Below the pieces are notes generated by a model. It worked only from the letters and a program-made list of their open reading frames with translations, was not told where the DNA came from and ran no database searches. From assembly GCA_029254005.1 (NCBI GenBank), contig JAQWYJ010000032.1, positions 1 to 59,780 of the forward strand: a stretch of 59,780 bases of DNA. The letters run 5' to 3'. Below are positions 57,208 through 59,780 of this stretch, piece after piece; position 1 is the first letter of the stretch, and each line of letters begins with the position of its first letter. The position numbers and the translations under genes are program-made. This stretch comes from Porticoccaceae bacterium (GTDB lineage: Bacteria > Pseudomonadota > Gammaproteobacteria > Pseudomonadales > Porticoccaceae).

Positions 57208-58215
57208 TTATGATTTATTTAGACCGGAAGATGAGCCAAATAGTTTGCTACGAACAGTCTGTCTATACGCGCTTGGGCTATTGCCATACCACATACGAAA
57301 ACGCGATGAAAACCAGCTGGCCTCAGAAAATCCACTCATATTAGCTATGTCAACTATGGATAAATCAGTGTTTTTTAAGAGGTCACAAGCAAATGTCATT
57401 CGGGTCTCGGTAATATAAGAATTAGGAGTGCATCCAAGGGCATCTTTAAAACGGCGATTAAAGGTGCGCGTTGTCATACCAAATTGGCGAGCTATGGCGG
57501 TGATGGCCAGTGATTTGTTTAAGTTGTCTTGTATCCATACTTGCGCTTGGGCAATGGCCTCGTCAGTGTGGGTATCATGAGTTAGGCCAGTATTTCCAGA
57601 GGTATTAGATAGGTTGCGTATTTCATGGAAAAAGTTTCGCTGTGCTTGACGCGAAATAATCCTTCCAAAGTATCTTTCGATTTGATGCATCATTACCTCA
57701 GCCATTGCATTGATACTGGCGGCGCAATAGATGTTGCTGTCCTGTGTTGTAAAACGTTGACGGTCAAGATTTACCGTTGGATAGTCCTTTTGTAAGGCGT
57801 CGAAATAGTGCCAATGCGTAGTGGCTAATTTATGATTGAGAAGGCCGGCTTCCGCTAAGAAACAGACGCCTGTTCCCACAGCGGTAATGGTACAGTTTGA
57901 TTGATGTTGTTGTTGTAGCCATGGAAGATACTGCCAGTGTTTACGTACCGCCGGTCTGGGATTTCGCCACAGCGCAGGTATGTGAATAAGGTTGTTGTCG
58001 GTGCATTCTTCTAGAAGATGTGTCGGTAATATATCAAATCCTGAGGATGTGCTGACAGGTAAACCATCTGCGCTAACACGTCTAATCTCCAGGGGTTGGA
58101 TTGCCGAGCGGTTGCCGGCAGCCATTGCCTGAGCAAAATGGAAGATTTCCGCAGCCAGTGTGCTACTAGAGACTAGCATGTTATTGCATAGTAGCAGTGT
58201 GAGTTTTAGCGCCAT
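57208..58215 (-). CDS. GlxA-like AraC-family regulator
   Basis: A 335-aa transcription factor with an N-terminal DJ-1/PfpI-like domain (about residues 1-200, with ITAVGTGVCFLAEAGLLNH around the nucleophile-elbow Cys) and a C-terminal AraC HTH pair (about 225-320, with SLAITAIARQFGMTTRTFNRRF and DIANMSGFSEASWFSSRFR). The ligand is unknown. A start at 58251 is possible, but ATG 58215 gives the normal N-terminus (MALKLTLLLCNNM). It is divergent from the FabY-type gene and could regulate it. Confidence 0.82.
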   Translation of the reverse strand: MALKLTLLLCNNMLVSSSTLAAEIFHFAQAMAAGNRSAIQPLEIRRVSADGLPVSTSSGFDILPTHLLEECTDNNLIHIPALWRNPRPAVRKHWQYLPWLQQQHQSNCTITAVGTGVCFLAEAGLLNHKLATTHWHYFDALQKDYPTVNLDRQRFTTQDSNIYCAASINAMAEVMMHQIERYFGRIISRQAQRNFFHEIRNLSNTSGNTGLTHDTHTDEAIAQAQVWIQDNLNKSLAITAIARQFGMTTRTFNRRFKDALGCTPNSYITETRMTFACDLLKNTDLSIVDIANMSGFSEASWFSSRFRMWYGNSPSAYRQTVRSKLFGSSSGLNKS

Positions 58216-58331
58216 ACTTTTACTGTAATAGATTAATTGGCTAGTATGCAATACTTTTTGGCTTATTAATTAAAGAATAAAGCTGGTAAAAGAGTTAAAA
58301 TATACATTCTTCGTTATCTAGAGACTTATTT

Positions 58332-59780
58332 ATGCTTCAGTCATTGCCTGTCATCGTCGGTTTCGGAGGATTTAATGCCGCTGGGCGTAGTTCATCCCAT
58401 CAAGCTTTTCGTCGTATGGTGTTGGCATCGCTCTCTGCTACTGAACAGCATAAAACTATTGTCGGACTTGCCTGTTTAATGGGTTTGGTGAGACCTGAGA
58501 AAGACGTTTACATTGATTTGCTTGGAAGTGAGCTAACCTTCGTTGGGGTTGCCGATAAGTATCGAAAAGCTGTGCTTGAGGGAACCCTAGTGCGCGAAAT
58601 TGAACACTTCGATGCCTCTAGTGTAGGGGGTAATCGTAAGATCAGATTTTCTGACCAAACCTCTACAGCGTTTATATTAGCAAAGCGTGATGTGCCTAAA
58701 ATACTGCCGCCAGACTGGCAGGTTCTAGACAGAGAAGATGGTGATGTAGATGTTGTTTTATCTGGAGATAATCAATTTTTTGTTGGTAGTAAACACGAGT
58801 TAGCTGCAAAGGCTGCTGGTCAACTACCTAGAGGTTTCGAGTTGCCCAAGCAATATAATGCTCGATTTCACCCCAGAGGCCTTCAACTGGCATTATTGGG
58901 GGCAAGTGATGCAATTCATTCCATGGGTATTCCATGGGAAATTGCTGCTTCTAAGGTTATGCCAGATCAAGTGGGAGTTTATTCATCCAGTGTATATGGT
59001 CAAATTGATGAAGAAAGTATGTTAGGCCTGTTACAAGCTAAATTAAAGGGTGAGCGAACCACAGCGAAACAAAATGCCCTTAGTCTTAATTCTATGCCAG
59101 CTGACTTTGTGAATGCTTATGTGCTTGGCAGTGTCGGTCACACCGAGGCCACTACCGGAGCATGCGCCAGTTTTCTGTATTGTCTTCAGTCAGCGGTAAG
59201 GGATCTTCGCAGTGGGCGTCGTCGTATTGCGATTGTTGGAAATGCTGAAGCCCCAATTTCTCCTGAGATGTCTGAGGGATTCTCTAATATGGGTGCCTTA
59301 GGTAGTGATGAAAACCTTGCGCGTATTGAGGGTACTGCCGAAGCAGATTTGCGCAAAGCGAGTCGACCTTTTGGTGACAATTGTGGTTTTACGTTATCGG
59401 AGGGCACACAGTACATTGTGCTTATGGATGACCAGCTAGCTATGGAGTTAGGCGCTGATATCCACGGCGCCGTTCCTGAGGTGTTTATCAATGCAGATGG
59501 GGTAAAAAAATCAATTTCATCGCCGGGGGTGGGTAACTACATTTCTTTTGCTAAAGCGGTGGCAGCTGCGGTAAGAATTGTGGGCATAGAGGGAGTGCAA
59601 AGGCGTAGTTTTGTTCATGCTCATGGTTCAAGTACGCCGGCAAACCGAGTTACGGAATCTGAAATTATTAGTAAAGTTGCTGCAACCTTTGAAATTGATC
59701 ATTGGCCAGTAACGGCGGTTAAATCTTATGTTGGTCACACCATAGCGGCGGCTAGCGGAGATCAATTAGTTTCTGCATTA
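58332..59780 (+). CDS. fabY: FabY-type beta-ketoacyl-ACP synthase, 3' truncated
   Basis: The window cuts this gene after 483 codons. It starts LPVIVGFGGFNAAGRSSSHQ, very like FabY of Pseudomonas aeruginosa, the 630-residue synthase that condenses acetyl-CoA with malonyl-ACP to begin fatty acid synthesis. The thiolase-fold signature is complete so far: Cys in TTGACASF, His in HAHGSSTPANR, and Lys/His in VKSYVGHT. The remaining C-terminal part lies beyond the window. It is divergent from the GlxA-like regulator gene across 116 bases. Confidence 0.85.
   Translation, partial: MLQSLPVIVGFGGFNAAGRSSSHQAFRRMVLASLSATEQHKTIVGLACLMGLVRPEKDVYIDLLGSELTFVGVADKYRKAVLEGTLVREIEHFDASSVGGNRKIRFSDQTSTAFILAKRDVPKILPPDWQVLDREDGDVDVVLSGDNQFFVGSKHELAAKAAGQLPRGFELPKQYNARFHPRGLQLALLGASDAIHSMGIPWEIAASKVMPDQVGVYSSSVYGQIDEESMLGLLQAKLKGERTTAKQNALSLNSMPADFVNAYVLGSVGHTEATTGACASFLYCLQSAVRDLRSGRRRIAIVGNAEAPISPEMSEGFSNMGALGSDENLARIEGTAEADLRKASRPFGDNCGFTLSEGTQYIVLMDDQLAMELGADIHGAVPEVFINADGVKKSISSPGVGNYISFAKAVAAAVRIVGIEGVQRRSFVHAHGSSTPANRVTESEIISKVAATFEIDHWPVTAVKSYVGHTIAAASGDQLVSAL

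Overview
The window looks like chromosomal DNA of a marine gammaproteobacterium, probably from a metagenome assembly. Base composition is moderately AT-rich. Gene content and order (atpGDC-glmUS, def-fmt-rsmB-trkAH, dprA-tsaC-hemF-aroE, a Pseudomonas-like coxBA-ctaG-coxC cluster, znuA opposite znuCB, polA-engB-cytochrome c4-dsbA, FabY) point to a SAR92/Cellvibrionales-type organism. This placement is inferred from gene neighbourhoods only.

Layout. 1-188: a chimeric edge, with about 40 codons of a Bacteroidetes-like BamA on the minus strand joined to the tail of atpG. 199-5421: atpD, atpC, a strong terminator, then glmU-glmS (UDP-GlcNAc synthesis). 5500-9619: an accessory stretch with a desaturase-TetR operon under a two-operator promoter, small membrane proteins (one ABA4-like), and two coding remnants, one apparently from a serine recombinase. 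9620-16304: an exported AspA/AstE-type hydrolase, a protein-O-mannosyltransferase-like enzyme with its polyprenyl-phosphate-mannose synthase, a haloalkane-dehalogenase-like hydrolase, and a PQQ-type sugar dehydrogenase. 16312-22061: a haem acquisition locus (hugZ, hmuVUT, divergent TonB receptor) around a Fur-box-like site. 22101-27888: hexR, uvrD, an orphan TRAP binding lipoprotein, and a protease-RimK fusion.

27885-38856: trkH, trkA, rsmB, fmt and def on the minus strand, then dprA, purE, tsaC, hemF and aroE on the plus strand, followed by a gamma-carbonic-anhydrase-like protein and a YheV-like zinc ribbon. 39041-46688: a cytochrome c oxidase cluster with its assembly factors but no haem A synthase gene. 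46681-49586: zinc uptake genes, with a decayed zur fragment in front of znuC. 49635-59780: polA, engB, cytochrome c4, a DsbA with an unusual CIHC site, an atypical serC-serA pair, a GlxA-like AraC regulator, and a FabY-type ketoacyl synthase cut by the window end.

Most of the window is core housekeeping. The most noteworthy points are the mosaic atpD, the desaturase promoter with two 18-bp palindromes 22 bp apart, the zur remnant, the missing ctaA, the CIHC DsbA, the hemF start without a canonical codon, and several coding-like remnants in gaps. I saw no CRISPR array, tRNA, rRNA or complete insertion sequence. I found no clear candidate for a wholly new multi-gene system.
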